Source: Bacillus sp. AFS055030
Lineage (GTDB): Bacteria; Bacillota; Bacilli; Bacillales; Bacillaceae_G
Length of the DNA stretch: 36,398 nucleotides
Direction: 5' to 3'
Assembly: GCF_002574545.1 (NCBI RefSeq)
Contig: NZ_NUGT01000089.1
Coordinates: 1-36,398, forward strand
Shown: one piece after another, positions 1 through 11,418 of the stretch
How the letters are laid out: the number at the start of each line of letters is the position of its first letter
How positions within the stretch are numbered: position 1 is the first letter of the stretch
Translations under genes and position numbers: made by a program
The notes under the pieces: generated by a model
What the model was told of the DNA's origin: nothing
Database searches by the model: none
What the model saw: only the letters and a program-made list of their open reading frames with translations

Positions 1-8
1 AAACAAGC

Positions 9-216
9 GAAAAATGGAAAGGTACTTCCTCATAAGAGGTTCATGAGGAAGGAAATCAGTGAAAAATGGAAATGTACTTCCTCATAAGAGGTTCATGAGG
101 AAGGAAATCAGTGAAAAATGGAAAGGTACTTCCTCATAGGAGGTTCATGAGGAAGAAAACAAGGGAAAAATGGAAAGGTACTTCCTCATAAGCGGTTTAT
201 GAGGAAGGAAACTGTG
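9..216. repeat. four tandem 52-bp repeats, each with a hairpin
   Basis: Four head-to-tail copies start at 9, 61, 113 and 165, exactly 52 bp apart. Each contains an inverted repeat CTTCCTCAT ... ATGAGGAAG (first copy 25-33 and 43-51) around a 9-nt loop. Stems are nearly invariant while loops and linkers vary, and the last copy extends its stem by two pairs. No reading frame fits. The array may continue to the left of the window. It could be a repeated hairpin family of this genome, a stack of terminators, or a structured RNA; the sequence does not decide. Confidence 0.9.
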
Positions 217-261
217 AGTAAAATGAGCTGAATAACTGTCCGTGGATTGAATGTAAAATTT

Positions 262-289
262 TTGACTCTTATAAAATATTTCATAAATA
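262..289 (+). promoter_or_regulatory. probable sigma-A promoter of the DUF3298-type gene
   Basis: TTGACT (262-267) and TAAATA (284-289) are separated by 16 bp, about 50 bp before a GTG start that has its own strong ribosome binding site. The -10 match is only moderate. Confidence 0.4.
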
Positions 290-340
290 AATTAAAAGAA
301 ACTCATACTATTTTTTAATAAAGATAGTAGGAGGAGTCTA

Positions 341-1057
341 GTGAAAAAGTTTCTATATTATTTTTTATTAATCATCATGACTAGCAGTATTAATTTGTGC
401 TCTATTAAATTTGTTAATGCGGAATCGAAAGCCGAGATCAATGAAAACGCATTAACGAGACATATTAAAATTACTGAACAAAAACTAAATGATGCCCCGA
501 TTAAGTTTCCTCAAATAAGTGGAGCATCTAATTCAAAAGCACAACAAAAGATCAATGGGATCTTAAAACAAGGTGCTGATTTAGCCAATAGTAATCGTTT
601 GAAGCTATTAGAAGACGAGAAAGAAGCAAAGTCAAAATGGGATGCTAGCCAAGGGCCGTGGAGACCATATGAATATGTTTTTACTTATAAAGTACTATAT
701 AATAATCTTGATAAATTAAGTGTTATTTATAATGAATATTCATATACAGGTGGAGCACATGGAATGACAATTGGTACTACATATAATTTTGACGTAAAAA
801 CAGGTGAAGTAGTTCCGTTGTCTAAGTTAATAAACGAAAATACAAAATCCGTACAAGAATATGCTTATCAGCAATTACAAAAGAAATATAAAGGATATGT
901 ATTAATAAAATCTCCTAACGAGATTGACTTAAGTGACAAAAATCGATTATGGGCATTTGACCATGCGGGCATAAAATTAATTTTTAAAGAATATGAAGTA
1001 GCTGCATACGCTGCAGGCATGCCAGAAGTCTTTATACCTGTGCAGGTTTATCAATAA
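341..1057 (+). CDS. secreted DUF4163/DUF3298 (PdaC/RsiV-like) domain protein
   Basis: A 238-residue protein. Residues 1-27 form a signal peptide: basic MKK start, hydrophobic core, then a probable cleavage near VNA-ES. The mature part has the DUF4163 plus DUF3298 architecture seen in the N-terminal half of PdaC and in RsiV. Visible landmarks are YEYSYTGGAHG (about 130-140), the stretch TTYNFDVKTGEVVPLSKL, and a C-terminal VFIPVQVY strand. No deacetylase or protease domain follows, so this is the stand-alone extracytoplasmic domain; its ligand is unknown. The GTG start is supported by GGAGG at 330-334. It is a single-gene unit closed by a strong terminator. Confidence 0.8.
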   Translation: MKKFLYYFLLIIMTSSINLCSIKFVNAESKAEINENALTRHIKITEQKLNDAPIKFPQISGASNSKAQQKINGILKQGADLANSNRLKLLEDEKEAKSKWDASQGPWRPYEYVFTYKVLYNNLDKLSVIYNEYSYTGGAHGMTIGTTYNFDVKTGEVVPLSKLINENTKSVQEYAYQQLQKKYKGYVLIKSPNEIDLSDKNRLWAFDHAGIKLIFKEYEVAAYAAGMPEVFIPVQVYQ

Positions 1058-1069
1058 AGTATATTTATT

Positions 1070-1120
1070 AACAAAGAAAAAGGACCTTCATGTAAAAAAA
1101 AGGTTCTTTTCTTTGTTTAT
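1070..1120 (+). terminator. rho-independent terminator, probably bidirectional
   Basis: A long imperfect stem pairs ACAAAGAAAAAGGACCT with AGGTTCTTTTCTTTGT. The A-rich left arm and T-rich right arm let it work on both strands. It lies 13 bp after the DUF3298-type gene and also faces the minus-strand DUF2164 gene. Confidence 0.8.
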
Positions 1121-1321
1121 TTGATAAACTTGATTAATGAAAATAAACATTTTCGTAAATAATGGTAGAGTCTGCATGAAAACATTCATTTGTTTTAACA
1201 ATATAAGAATAAGTTGAACAACTATATTAATATTGAATAATCTAAAATAAAGTATGTACGATTAAGAAGGTGTGTTAAAGGTCGTAAAAAAACAAAAAAC
1301 AAAGAAGTTTACTAAAACAAC

Positions 1322-1567
1322 TTAATCTTCAATCTGTTCTTTTAGTAATAAAGCATAAAGATCTTCAACTCGTTCGGACATAAATTTTTGGGAGTCTTCA
1401 ACTCCCTTATTGTAAAACATTGGTCCAAGTTTTTGTGATATAAAGTCTAATAGCAACATTGAACTTAATTCACTTAACTCTTCGTCTCTTTCTTGTATGA
1501 AATACGTTTGTAGTTGATGAATCGCAAATTTTTGTTGATCTGGCGAAAGCTTAGTAGTTTTAGACAT
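1322..1567 (-). CDS. DUF2164 family protein
   Basis: A small acidic helical protein of 81 residues. The segment GPMFYNKGVEDSQKFM (about residues 48-63) followed by a Leu-rich end is typical of DUF2164, a family of small proteins of unknown function common in Bacillaceae. The ATG start has a GAGGAG-type site just upstream on the minus strand. It is transcribed alone, divergent from the suf operon. The roughly 200 bp between its stop and the terminator at 1120 hold nothing I can identify. Confidence 0.75.
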   Translation of the reverse strand: MSKTTKLSPDQQKFAIHQLQTYFIQERDEELSELSSMLLLDFISQKLGPMFYNKGVEDSQKFMSERVEDLYALLLKEQIED

Positions 1568-1696
1568 TTAATTCTCCTCTTTTTTAGTTGTAATATTAGA
1601 TTTTTTATTTCCTATATATATAGTATCTCTATTCATTCATTTTTTGAGAAAAATATTTACACGTAATAAAACTTTTTTGGTAAAATAGTGCACGGC

Positions 1697-1725
1697 TTGA
1701 AAATACTTTTTAATTGCTTTAAGAT
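1697..1725 (+). promoter_or_regulatory. probable promoter of the suf operon
   Basis: TTGAAA (1697-1702), a 17-bp spacer and TAAGAT (1720-1725) make a good sigma-A promoter with a leader of about 80 nt before sufC. A weaker pair upstream (TTTACA 1656-1661, TAAAAT 1681-1686) has a 19-bp spacer. Two direct copies of AATGAGAAT (1729-1737, 1740-1748) sit at the predicted transcription start and could be an operator. Confidence 0.55.
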
Positions 1726-1810
1726 TAGAATGAGAATAAAATGAGAATGAACTTAAAATAGCCATTTTCTATTTTATAGAATTTTTATGTAATATTATGG
1801 AGGGTGTAAA

Positions 1811-2596
1811 ATGGGAGCTTCTACATTAAAAATAAAAGACCTTCAAGTAGCAATTGAAGGAAAGCAAATTTTAAAAGGTGTAAACCTTGAAGTAAAAGGT
1901 GGAGAAATTCACGCAATCATGGGACCAAATGGTACAGGTAAATCAACTTTATCTTCTGCGATTATGGGTCATCCTAAATATGAAGTAATCGGTGGTAGCA
2001 TCGAGCTTGATGGCAACGATGTTTTAGAAATGGAAGTTGATGAGCGCGCTCAAGCTGGTCTTTTCCTTGCTATGCAATACCCAAGTGAAATTAGCGGAGT
2101 AACAAACGCAGATTTCTTACGTTCAGCAATGAATGCACGTCGTGAAGAAGGCGATGAAATTTCATTAATGAAATTTATCCGTACATTAGATAAAAACATG
2201 GAATTCTTAGAAATGGATCCAGAAATGGCTCAACGTTACTTAAATGAAGGCTTCTCAGGTGGAGAGAAAAAACGTAATGAGATTCTTCAAATGATGATGA
2301 TCCAACCTAAAATTGCTATTCTTGACGAAATTGACTCAGGTTTAGATATCGATGCATTAAAAGTGGTTTCTAAAGGTGTTAACGAAATGCGTGGAGAAGA
2401 GTTTGGTTGCTTAATCATCACTCACTACCAACGCTTATTAAACTACATTACTCCTGACTTCGTTCACGTTATGATGCAAGGTCGTATTGTAAAATCAGGT
2501 GGTCCTGAATTAGCAGCTCGTTTAGAAGCTGAAGGATATGACTGGATTAAACAAGAGTTAGGTATCGAAGACGAGACTGTTGGGCAAGAAGCTTAA
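1811..2596 (+). CDS. sufC: Fe-S cluster assembly ATPase SufC
   Basis: ABC-type ATPase of 261 residues that works with SufB and SufD as the cytoplasmic scaffold for Fe-S cluster assembly. Walker A is GPNGTGKST at residues 38-46, the ABC signature SGGEKK starts near 149, and Walker B ILDEIDSGLD carries the catalytic Glu near 173; the H-loop is ITHYQR. Length is normal for SufC. GGAGGG lies just before the ATG. First gene of sufCDSUB; sufD starts 20 nt after its stop. Confidence 0.98.
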   Translation: MGASTLKIKDLQVAIEGKQILKGVNLEVKGGEIHAIMGPNGTGKSTLSSAIMGHPKYEVIGGSIELDGNDVLEMEVDERAQAGLFLAMQYPSEISGVTNADFLRSAMNARREEGDEISLMKFIRTLDKNMEFLEMDPEMAQRYLNEGFSGGEKKRNEILQMMMIQPKIAILDEIDSGLDIDALKVVSKGVNEMRGEEFGCLIITHYQRLLNYITPDFVHVMMQGRIVKSGGPELAARLEAEGYDWIKQELGIEDETVGQEA

Positions 2597-2615
2597 TCGG
2601 ATAGGAGGGATTCTC

Positions 2616-5582
<2,967 letters not shown>

Positions 5583-5629
5583 TCCTCTGAGCTTTAATCC
5601 TCCTCTTCTATAAGAAGGGAGTATGAATA

Positions 5630-7027
5630 ATGTCTACTAATTTGCCGGATATTAGTGATTATAAATATGGTTTTCATGACCGTGACGTATCAATCTTCCG
5701 TTCAGAGCGTGGTTTAACAAAGGATATCGTTGAAGAAATTTCACGTATGAAAAATGAACCACAATGGATGTTAGATTTCCGTTTAAAATCTTTACAACAT
5801 TTCTATGATATGCCAATGCCTCAATGGGGTGGAGACTTAGCAGATTTACGCTTTGATGAAATTACTTACTATGTAAAACCATCAGAGAAAACAGAAAAGT
5901 CTTGGGATGAAGTACCTGAAGAAATCAAAAATACTTTTGATAAATTAGGTATTCCTGAAGCTGAACAAAAGTATTTAGCTGGTGTATCTGCGCAGTATGA
6001 GTCTGAGGTAGTTTACCACAGCATGAAACAAGACTTAACTGATCTTGGTATCTTATTTACTGATACAGACACAGCATTACGTGAGCATGAAGAAATTTTC
6101 AAAGAGCACTTTGGAAAAGTAATTCCTCCTACAGATAACAAATTTGCTGCATTAAACTCAGCTGTTTGGTCTGGTGGATCATTCATCTACGTACCAAAAG
6201 GTGTTAAAGTTGATACGCCATTACAAGCATATTTCCGAATTAACTCAGAAAATATGGGTCAATTTGAGCGTACATTAATTATCGCTGACGAAGGTGCACA
6301 CGTACATTACGTTGAAGGATGTACTGCTCCTGTTTATACAACAAACTCACTTCACTCTGCAGTAGTAGAAATCATCATTAAGAAGGATGCATACTGCCGC
6401 TATACAACAATTCAAAACTGGGCGAATAACGTATTCAACCTAGTTACGAAACGTGCTGTATGTGAAGCGAACGCAACAATGGAATGGATCGATGGAAACA
6501 TTGGTTCAAAATTAACAATGAAATACCCAGCAGTTATCCTTAAAGGTGAAGGTGCTCGTGGCCTAACACTTTCTATTGCAATTGCAGGTAAAGGACAACA
6601 CCAAGATGCTGGTGCTAAAATGATTCACTTAGCTCCAAATACTTCATCTACAATTGTTTCGAAATCTATTTCAAAACATGGTGGTAAAGTAACGTACCGT
6701 GGTATCGTACACTTCGGTCGTAAAGCAGCTGGATCACGTTCAAATATCGAGTGTGATACGTTAATTATGGATAATGCATCAACTTCTGATACAATTCCAT
6801 ACAACGAAATCTTAAACGACAATATTTCTCTTGAGCATGAAGCGAAAGTTTCAAAAGTATCTGAAGAGCAATTATTCTACTTAATGAGCCGTGGTATTTC
6901 TGAGCAAGAAGCTACAGAAATGATCGTAATGGGCTTCATTGAGCCATTTACAAAAGAATTACCGATGGAATATGCAGTTGAAATGAACCGTCTGATTAAA
7001 TTCGAAATGGAAGGTTCTATTGGATAA
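5630..7027 (+). CDS. sufB: Fe-S cluster assembly scaffold SufB, 3' end recoded by the integrated element
   Basis: A 465-residue SufB, the scaffold subunit on which the nascent cluster is built with SufC and SufD. The C-terminal region ([19 protein letters not shown], then SRGISEQEA) is complete, and length is normal. An AGAAGGGAG site precedes the ATG. The gene ends inside attL: the last codons from about 7007, the stop and the terminator at 7037-7060 come from the mobile element. The protein is unchanged because the element encodes the same ending, [11 protein letters not shown]. Confidence 0.98.
   Translation: MSTNLPDISDYKYGFHDRDVSIFRSERGLTKDIVEEISRMKNEPQWMLDFRLKSLQHFYDMPMPQWGGDLADLRFDEITYYVKPSEKTEKSWDEVPEEIKNTFDKLGIPEAEQKYLAGVSAQYESEVVYHSMKQDLTDLGILFTDTDTALREHEEIFKEHFGKVIPPTDNKFAALNSAVWSGGSFIYVPKGVKVDTPLQAYFRINSENMGQFERTLIIADEGAHVHYVEGCTAPVYTTNSLHSAVVEIIIKKDAYCRYTTIQNWANNVFNLVTKRAVCEANATMEWIDGNIGSKLTMKYPAVILKGEGARGLTLSIAIAGKGQHQDAGAKMIHLAPNTSSTIVSKSISKHGGKVTYRGIVHFGRKAAGSRSNIECDTLIMDNASTSDTIPYNEILNDNISLEHEAKVSKVSEEQLFYLMSRGISEQEATEMIVMGFIEPFTKELPMEYAVEMNRLIKFEMEGSIG
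7007..7020 (+). other. attL core
   Basis: ATGGAAGGTTCTAT is identical to 23564-23577. Flanks continue with synonymous differences: TTCGAA here against TTCGAG at attR, and GGATAA against GGTTAA. Strand exchange most likely falls within these 14 bp. Confidence 0.88.
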
Positions 7028-7036
7028 CAAATGATT

Positions 7037-7060
7037 AACCCTTGTATATCAAGGGTTTTT
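7037..7060 (+). terminator. element-borne terminator for sufB
   Basis: AACCCTTG pairs perfectly with CAAGGGTT around the loop TATAT and is followed by TTT. It lies 10 bp after the sufB stop on the element side of attL, so it replaces the native suf terminator, now at 23599-23629. It also separates sufB from the convergent integrase gene. Confidence 0.85.
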
Positions 7061-7073
7061 CTTATGTTTGCAT

Positions 7074-7111
7074 GTACAAAGTTTAATTTCGTGCAAAGTT
7101 CGTGCAAAGTT
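7074..7111. promoter_or_regulatory. left integrase arm-type sites
   Basis: GTGCAAAGTT occurs at 7091-7100 and 7102-7111, 11 bp apart, with a variant GTACAAAGTT at 7074-7083. An inverted near-copy (TTGCAAAGTT on the minus strand, 7173-7182) lies in the integrase gene. The same motif is reiterated at the right end, as expected for binding sites of the integrase N-terminal domain. Confidence 0.75.
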
Positions 7112-7126
7112 GAAATTATTTTAACG

Positions 7127-8314
7127 TTAATTGAAGTTATTTTTAACATGATTATTTGTGACGTAAGCAGTGAACTTTGCAAGTTCATCTGTTTGAATTT
7201 TTCCTGTAATATGCCCATATGTTCTACTTAATTCTTTTGTGTCTTTATGACCTAATCTTTTTGCTATATATATTTCACTTACACCTGATTCAAGGAGTAA
7301 AGTGGCATGAGTGTGCCTGAAAGCATGTAAGCCCCTATATTCAACCCCTGAAGCCTTATGATAGTTCTGAATCGTTTCACGAATGATTGAAGGTGTGAGA
7401 TAATGCCCATTATAATTTTGAAAGATGATTCCATCATTATTTTTCTTGAATCTTGGATTTCCAAGAATCAGTTCATTTTGTTTTGCCTTGAATTTTTTCA
7501 GTTCACGAATAACTTCTTCATCGATGCTGATTACACGATAAGATGAATCATTTTTCAATGTTGTAAGCTGCACTTTGTTATTATCATCACGGCTTGTTTG
7601 CTTGTTGATATCAATCGTATTTCCTTGAACATCTTCCCATCCTAATGCAAGGGCTTCTGATATTCTTAAACCCGTTTTGTATAGTAACATAATCAACATG
7701 TAATACAAACGGTATTCAGGGAACCTTTGATGCTTGTAGGTTCTTAAATAATCCAAAAGTTGATTCATTTCATTAAGGCTGAAATATTTCACTTTTTCAT
7801 CTTCTTTTTTCAAAGCAACATTGTCTTGAACTTCTATCTTCAATCTATCTGCTGGATTCTTTTCAAGCACCTGAAGTTCTTGAACGGCATAAAACAAAAT
7901 ACTTTTTATCACCGATAGATATTTTCGCCTTGACCCTATTGAATATTTAGGCTTTCCATTCTTATCAAGTTCTCCAAAGGCTGCAAGCCAATCTTTCACT
8001 TCTATCCTTGTGATTTTTGCAATTTTTTTATGACCAAAGGCAGGCATCACATGATTTTTTATAATTACTTCAAGCTGTCTGAATGTTGAAGGCTTTGTTG
8101 ATTGCTTTTTCCATTTCAGCCATTGTTCCACAACATATTCAAATGGCATGTTTCTATCCGCTATAGTTTGGCTATAGTATTTTCTTTCTTCGGTTTTTGC
8201 AGCAGCAATTTCAGCTTCTTTTTTTGTTTTGAAACTTCCGATACCTTTTAATTTTCCATCTATATAAATTTGCACCTGATAATTTCCGCTTGGTAATTTT
8301 CTTATGTTTGCCAT
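7127..8314 (-). CDS. int: tyrosine recombinase (integrase)
   Basis: A 395-residue phage/ICE-type integrase. Residues 1-45 resemble the AP2-like arm-binding domain, about 55-165 the SAM-like core-binding domain, and 180-380 the catalytic domain. Catalytic residues visible are R217 (TGLRISEA), K254 (TLKN), H330 and R333 (HAFRH), H356 (RLGHKD) and the nucleophile Y366 (SRTYGH), so it should be active. It lies next to attL facing sufB and is 17 bp downstream of the repressor gene, probably co-transcribed. It would integrate and, with the excisionase, excise the island at sufB. Confidence 0.97.
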   Translation of the reverse strand: MANIRKLPSGNYQVQIYIDGKLKGIGSFKTKKEAEIAAAKTEERKYYSQTIADRNMPFEYVVEQWLKWKKQSTKPSTFRQLEVIIKNHVMPAFGHKKIAKITRIEVKDWLAAFGELDKNGKPKYSIGSRRKYLSVIKSILFYAVQELQVLEKNPADRLKIEVQDNVALKKEDEKVKYFSLNEMNQLLDYLRTYKHQRFPEYRLYYMLIMLLYKTGLRISEALALGWEDVQGNTIDINKQTSRDDNNKVQLTTLKNDSSYRVISIDEEVIRELKKFKAKQNELILGNPRFKKNNDGIIFQNYNGHYLTPSIIRETIQNYHKASGVEYRGLHAFRHTHATLLLESGVSEIYIAKRLGHKDTKELSRTYGHITGKIQTDELAKFTAYVTNNHVKNNFN

Positions 8315-8331
8315 GCTGTCTTTTCCCCTTC

Positions 8332-8745
8332 TTAACCTTTTAAAATGATTTCGATAACGCTTTTTATTTTTGCTTTTTCTTCTTTGGTCAAAAGCCTGTC
8401 CTGAAAAAATATTGGATGATTGGAATCTAATAAAAAATCAAGGTGGAACGGTTCCTGTTCTTGCTCTGCTAGTGACCATTCTATATCTTCCTGTCTGTTT
8501 TTTTCGTTTTTTATTTTAATAAAATCAGATGCATCAATATATCCTGCTGCTGCCATTAAATTTTCATATGGTTCATCTAAACCTTTTGCCAATCTTTCTA
8601 TAATTTCTGGAGAAGGTCTATCTCGTTTGCCGCTTTCAAGATGTGAAATGTACATAGCAGAAACACCTGATAATTCCCCAAGTTTATTCATTGAAAGGTT
8701 TTTTTCTTCTCTTTTCTTTTTGAGATAATCTGCAAATTTTTTCAT
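8332..8745 (-). CDS. Xre-family repressor (cI/ImmR/Stl-like master regulator)
   Basis: A 137-residue protein with an N-terminal helix-turn-helix: residues 5-62, with NKLGELSGVSAMYISHLESG as the core. The short tail ends in LTKEEKAKIKSVIEIILKG, typical of small Xre repressors. No S24 Ser/Lys self-cleavage domain and no ImmA-like protease gene is visible, so derepression probably needs an anti-repressor or a helper-phage protein. It shares a leftward promoter with int. It most likely binds the four palindromes at 8776-8862, controlling itself and the excisionase-replication operon. Confidence 0.88.
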   Translation of the reverse strand: MKKFADYLKKKREEKNLSMNKLGELSGVSAMYISHLESGKRDRPSPEIIERLAKGLDEPYENLMAAAGYIDASDFIKIKNEKNRQEDIEWSLAEQEQEPFHLDFLLDSNHPIFFQDRLLTKEEKAKIKSVIEIILKG

Positions 8746-8772
8746 TAATAATCACTCTCCCTTTTAATTACA

Positions 8773-8862
8773 ATTATAAACAATAATTTATAATGTGTAA
8801 ACTATAGTTTGTATAAAATGTAGTTTATGGTGATATAATATTTTTTATAAACTATAGTTTAT
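8773..8862. promoter_or_regulatory. divergent switch region: two promoters and four 16-bp operators
   Basis: Leftward promoter: TTTACA at 8796-8801, 17 bp, TATAAT at 8773-8778 (minus strand). Rightward promoter: extended -10 TGATATAAT at 8831-8839, with a poor -35. Four versions of the palindrome ATAAACTATAGTTTAT lie at 8776-8791, 8797-8812, 8813-8828 and 8847-8862; the last is perfect and the others differ at two positions each. The first two cover the leftward -10 and -35; the third covers the rightward -35 and the fourth its start point. This is a lambdoid-type genetic switch. Confidence 0.85.
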
Positions 8863-8913
8863 GGCAAAAAAGAGTAAAATGTTTTAAAAAATACACCAAG
8901 GAGGAATAAGCAA

Positions 8914-9204
8914 ATGCTTAACATTTCTTTAGACGAAAATGAATTAAAGAAATTATATTTAGAAGAAGTCCGTAAACGTGTGGATGAAATTGAGGAACAG
9001 AAGTTGTTTATAGATGTTAATGAACTTTGCAAAATGCTTTCACTAAGCAGACCAACAGTAGAAAAATTATTTATTTCCAATCCGAATTTTCCTTCTTTGC
9101 GAGTGGGTAAGAAGTGGTTATTTCCTCGTAAAGAGGTAGAGGAATATATCAAACGTTGGTCAAGTGATGTTCGAAAGAATGGTGGCATTGTAGATTGCAA
9201 TTAA
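8914..9204 (+). CDS. xis: excisionase-like helix-turn-helix protein
   Basis: A 96-residue protein with an HTH_17/excisionase domain at about residues 34-80 (LCKMLSLSRPTVEKL ... LRVGKKWLFPRKEVEEYI), preceded by a charged helix. First gene of the rightward operon; AAGGAGG (8898-8904) is 9 nt before the ATG. The predicted role is directing integrase towards excision, though such proteins may also regulate transcription. The excisionase name rests on the fold and on its place in the switch. Confidence 0.8.
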   Translation: MLNISLDENELKKLYLEEVRKRVDEIEEQKLFIDVNELCKMLSLSRPTVEKLFISNPNFPSLRVGKKWLFPRKEVEEYIKRWSSDVRKNGGIVDCN

Positions 9205-9226
9205 GAAAAGAATAACTTCAGCATGG

Positions 9227-9448
9227 AATAGGCTTTGACAAAAAGCAAGAAGACCCATAGCGGATAGCTATGAGCCTTCTTTGTAGTTGCATGCCAATGT
9301 GATTAATCAACCTTCCCTTTTGTCATAGCCTATTTATAACCTTTTGCCAAGGTTGAAATTATAATCAAAAAAGAAGTTCATTAATCATTATGCCACCATA
9401 GAACAAGTTTAAGCATAATAATGTCACTCTTTTATTGTTGTAATTTCA
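9227..9448. repeat. two large imperfect inverted repeats between xis and rep
   Basis: Structure 1: AATAGGCTTTGACAAAA (9227-9243) pairs with 9318-9334 with one mismatch. Inside it AAGAAG/CTTCTT (9247-9252, 9276-9281) encloses CATAGC/GCTATG (9256-9261, 9267-9272). Structure 2: the segment from TGAAATTA at 9354 to CATTATGC at 9386-9393 is mirrored by 9413-9448. No coding frame spans the 287-bp gap. Possible roles are an antisense-controlled leader of rep, a structured small RNA, or a single-strand origin. Confidence 0.75.
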
Positions 9449-9491
9449 TCTCCTTGGAGGGAAGAAATATCAATGATTAAGGAGTTTTTTA

Positions 9492-11309
9492 ATGAAAACG
9501 AAAATAGCAACCGAAGCAGCAAAGACAAAAAAAGAGACCGATGAAATTATAGTAGCAACAATTTCAAGTGACGATTTGGATATAGATTTAGAAAAGATTG
9601 TGGATGTCATGACTGATTATTTTGATATTCAAAAACTTGATTTGGATGAAGATTATGCTCGAATGTATTTTAGGAAACCTGAGAATTATGTTCACGAACC
9701 AGAAGGTCTGTGTGTTTTGGGTTTCAAAATGAATTGGGAATTATGTTCAGCTAAAGAGGTCGATCTTAATCTGGACGATCTGGAACAAGAATTGCCCGAT
9801 TTTTTAACCTCCTTTATTGATGCAAAAAATTTTTTCGAAGGTTTGAGCGATTCAGCAATAAATACGAGTCTTATTCATGGAAATCCGAAAAGGATTTTTA
9901 ATTTATTTAACAGAAGAAAAAATTTGCTGTTTGATTATAAACGTATAATCAAACATTTGGAATACCATGAAGAGATTTTGCAATTTATTGATGAAATATT
10001 AAAAGAACGACAATATGAAATTAATGAACAATTAGATGATAACCTCAAAATTGAAAAAAACAATGAACAAGAGGTTGCCGAAAAATTAATTCATAAATTA
10101 AAGACTGTAAAATTTAATGATTCGCTTTACACATACCATCATAAATGCTTTCGTACGGGTGATTTTCTTGCCCAAAATGTCATTAGGGAATTAAAAGGTT
10201 TTGGGGTTAGTTCAAGATATTTGAATGAGGTCGTAAAGCAAATCAAGATTCATTCCCCATCAATAGAAAAACCTCAAGACGGTTGGTCAATCAAATTTCA
10301 AAATGGTTGTTTGTATAATGGTGAATGGTACCCTATTGATTTTACAGGTTTTACACCTCATTATATCAATCTTCGGTATGATCCTCACGCTGAATCGGTT
10401 CCAGTGGTAGACAGGTTTCTAAATTTCTTCACTGGAGATGATGAGGATTATCGGAATTTTATCCTAGAAACCATTGCACTTTGTTTGATTACAGATCCGA
10501 ATGTAAAACGGTTTGAGGATTTTCAGCGAATTACGTTTTTTCATGGAGACGGAAAAAACGGCAAAGGAGTGCTGCTGAATATAATCCGTGCGCTGTTAGG
10601 AGGGGAAAACGTGTCCTCTCTTTCACTTGAGAATATTATAGATGAAAAGTATTTATTTAGTTTGAGAAATAAACTAGCTAATTGTGGGGATGATCTTGAA
10701 AACAAACCGATTAATGCTAGGACAACGAAGGCGCTTAAAAATTTAGCATCCAATGATCCGATACAAATAAGAAAAATGTATGAAAACTCAACAGAAGAAG
10801 TTCTAACGGCAACTCACATATATAGTACAAATCATATTTTGACATCAAGTGAAAAAGGGAATGCTTGGAAAAGAAGGTTAATATGGTGTCCTGCTTTTGA
10901 AAAACCAATTGTCAAAGATCCCGATCTTCAAAAAAAATTAACGCAGCAGGATGCTCTAGAATATATGTTACGGCTTGTCATGGAAGCATATTTCCGATTA
11001 TATGAAAAAAGGGCATTTACAAAATGCCAAAAGGTTCAAGATTGTACGGACAATTACCATGAAGAAAATAATACTGCCTTAAGTTGGATTCGGGCAAAAG
11101 GTAAAGATTTTTTTATTAATAAACGTTCCCCTCAAGTCTACAACGATAATAAGGGCGATGATTTTGCGACATGGCATAAAGAAAATTACGGTGGAAGACC
11201 TCCAATTAATTGCATACAATTGAAAGAAAGTATCATGGAAGTTCATAATTTGGTTGTCAAACCTACAACGGTTAAAGGAAAACCAGAACGAGTGTTTAAA
11301 GAAAACTAG
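9492..11309 (+). CDS. rep: P4/D5-type replication protein (SF3 helicase)
   Basis: A 605-residue protein. Walker A is GDGKNGKG near residues 352-359. It is followed by the Walker B-like acidic segment LANCGDDLE near 394 and a sensor-like STNHI near 445. The preceding region (about 210-330) resembles the D5_N domain of phage/plasmid P4-family primase-helicases. The first 200 residues are acidic and show no recognisable primase active site, so primase activity is not claimed. AAGGAG lies 6 nt before the ATG. It is expected to unwind DNA at the origin-like region just after the gene and drive replication of the excised island. Confidence 0.88.
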   Translation: MKTKIATEAAKTKKETDEIIVATISSDDLDIDLEKIVDVMTDYFDIQKLDLDEDYARMYFRKPENYVHEPEGLCVLGFKMNWELCSAKEVDLNLDDLEQELPDFLTSFIDAKNFFEGLSDSAINTSLIHGNPKRIFNLFNRRKNLLFDYKRIIKHLEYHEEILQFIDEILKERQYEINEQLDDNLKIEKNNEQEVAEKLIHKLKTVKFNDSLYTYHHKCFRTGDFLAQNVIRELKGFGVSSRYLNEVVKQIKIHSPSIEKPQDGWSIKFQNGCLYNGEWYPIDFTGFTPHYINLRYDPHAESVPVVDRFLNFFTGDDEDYRNFILETIALCLITDPNVKRFEDFQRITFFHGDGKNGKGVLLNIIRALLGGENVSSLSLENIIDEKYLFSLRNKLANCGDDLENKPINARTTKALKNLASNDPIQIRKMYENSTEEVLTATHIYSTNHILTSSEKGNAWKRRLIWCPAFEKPIVKDPDLQKKLTQQDALEYMLRLVMEAYFRLYEKRAFTKCQKVQDCTDNYHEENNTALSWIRAKGKDFFINKRSPQVYNDNKGDDFATWHKENYGGRPPINCIQLKESIMEVHNLVVKPTTVKGKPERVFKEN

Positions 11310-11319
11310 TTATTTTACG

Positions 11320-11360
11320 AAATGGGTTCCCAAAAGCAAAAGGGTACCCATTTTATTTTT
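11320..11360 (+). terminator. terminator after rep
   Basis: AAATGGGTTCCC (11320-11331) pairs with GGGTACCCATTT (11342-11353) with one mismatch. A T-rich run follows. Confidence 0.75.
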
Positions 11361-11418
11361 TACAAAAAAGCCTACACCTTCATTTTTTAATAAAAAAATG
11401 CAAAATTTCGCAAGAAAA

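Noticed and set aside
1-216. CRISPR array
   Set aside because: The 52-bp units repeat over their whole length with no unique spacers, and no cas gene is nearby.
7031-7231. Plus-strand frame just after sufB
   Set aside because: It covers the terminator, the arm sites and the antisense of the integrase end; no start signal.
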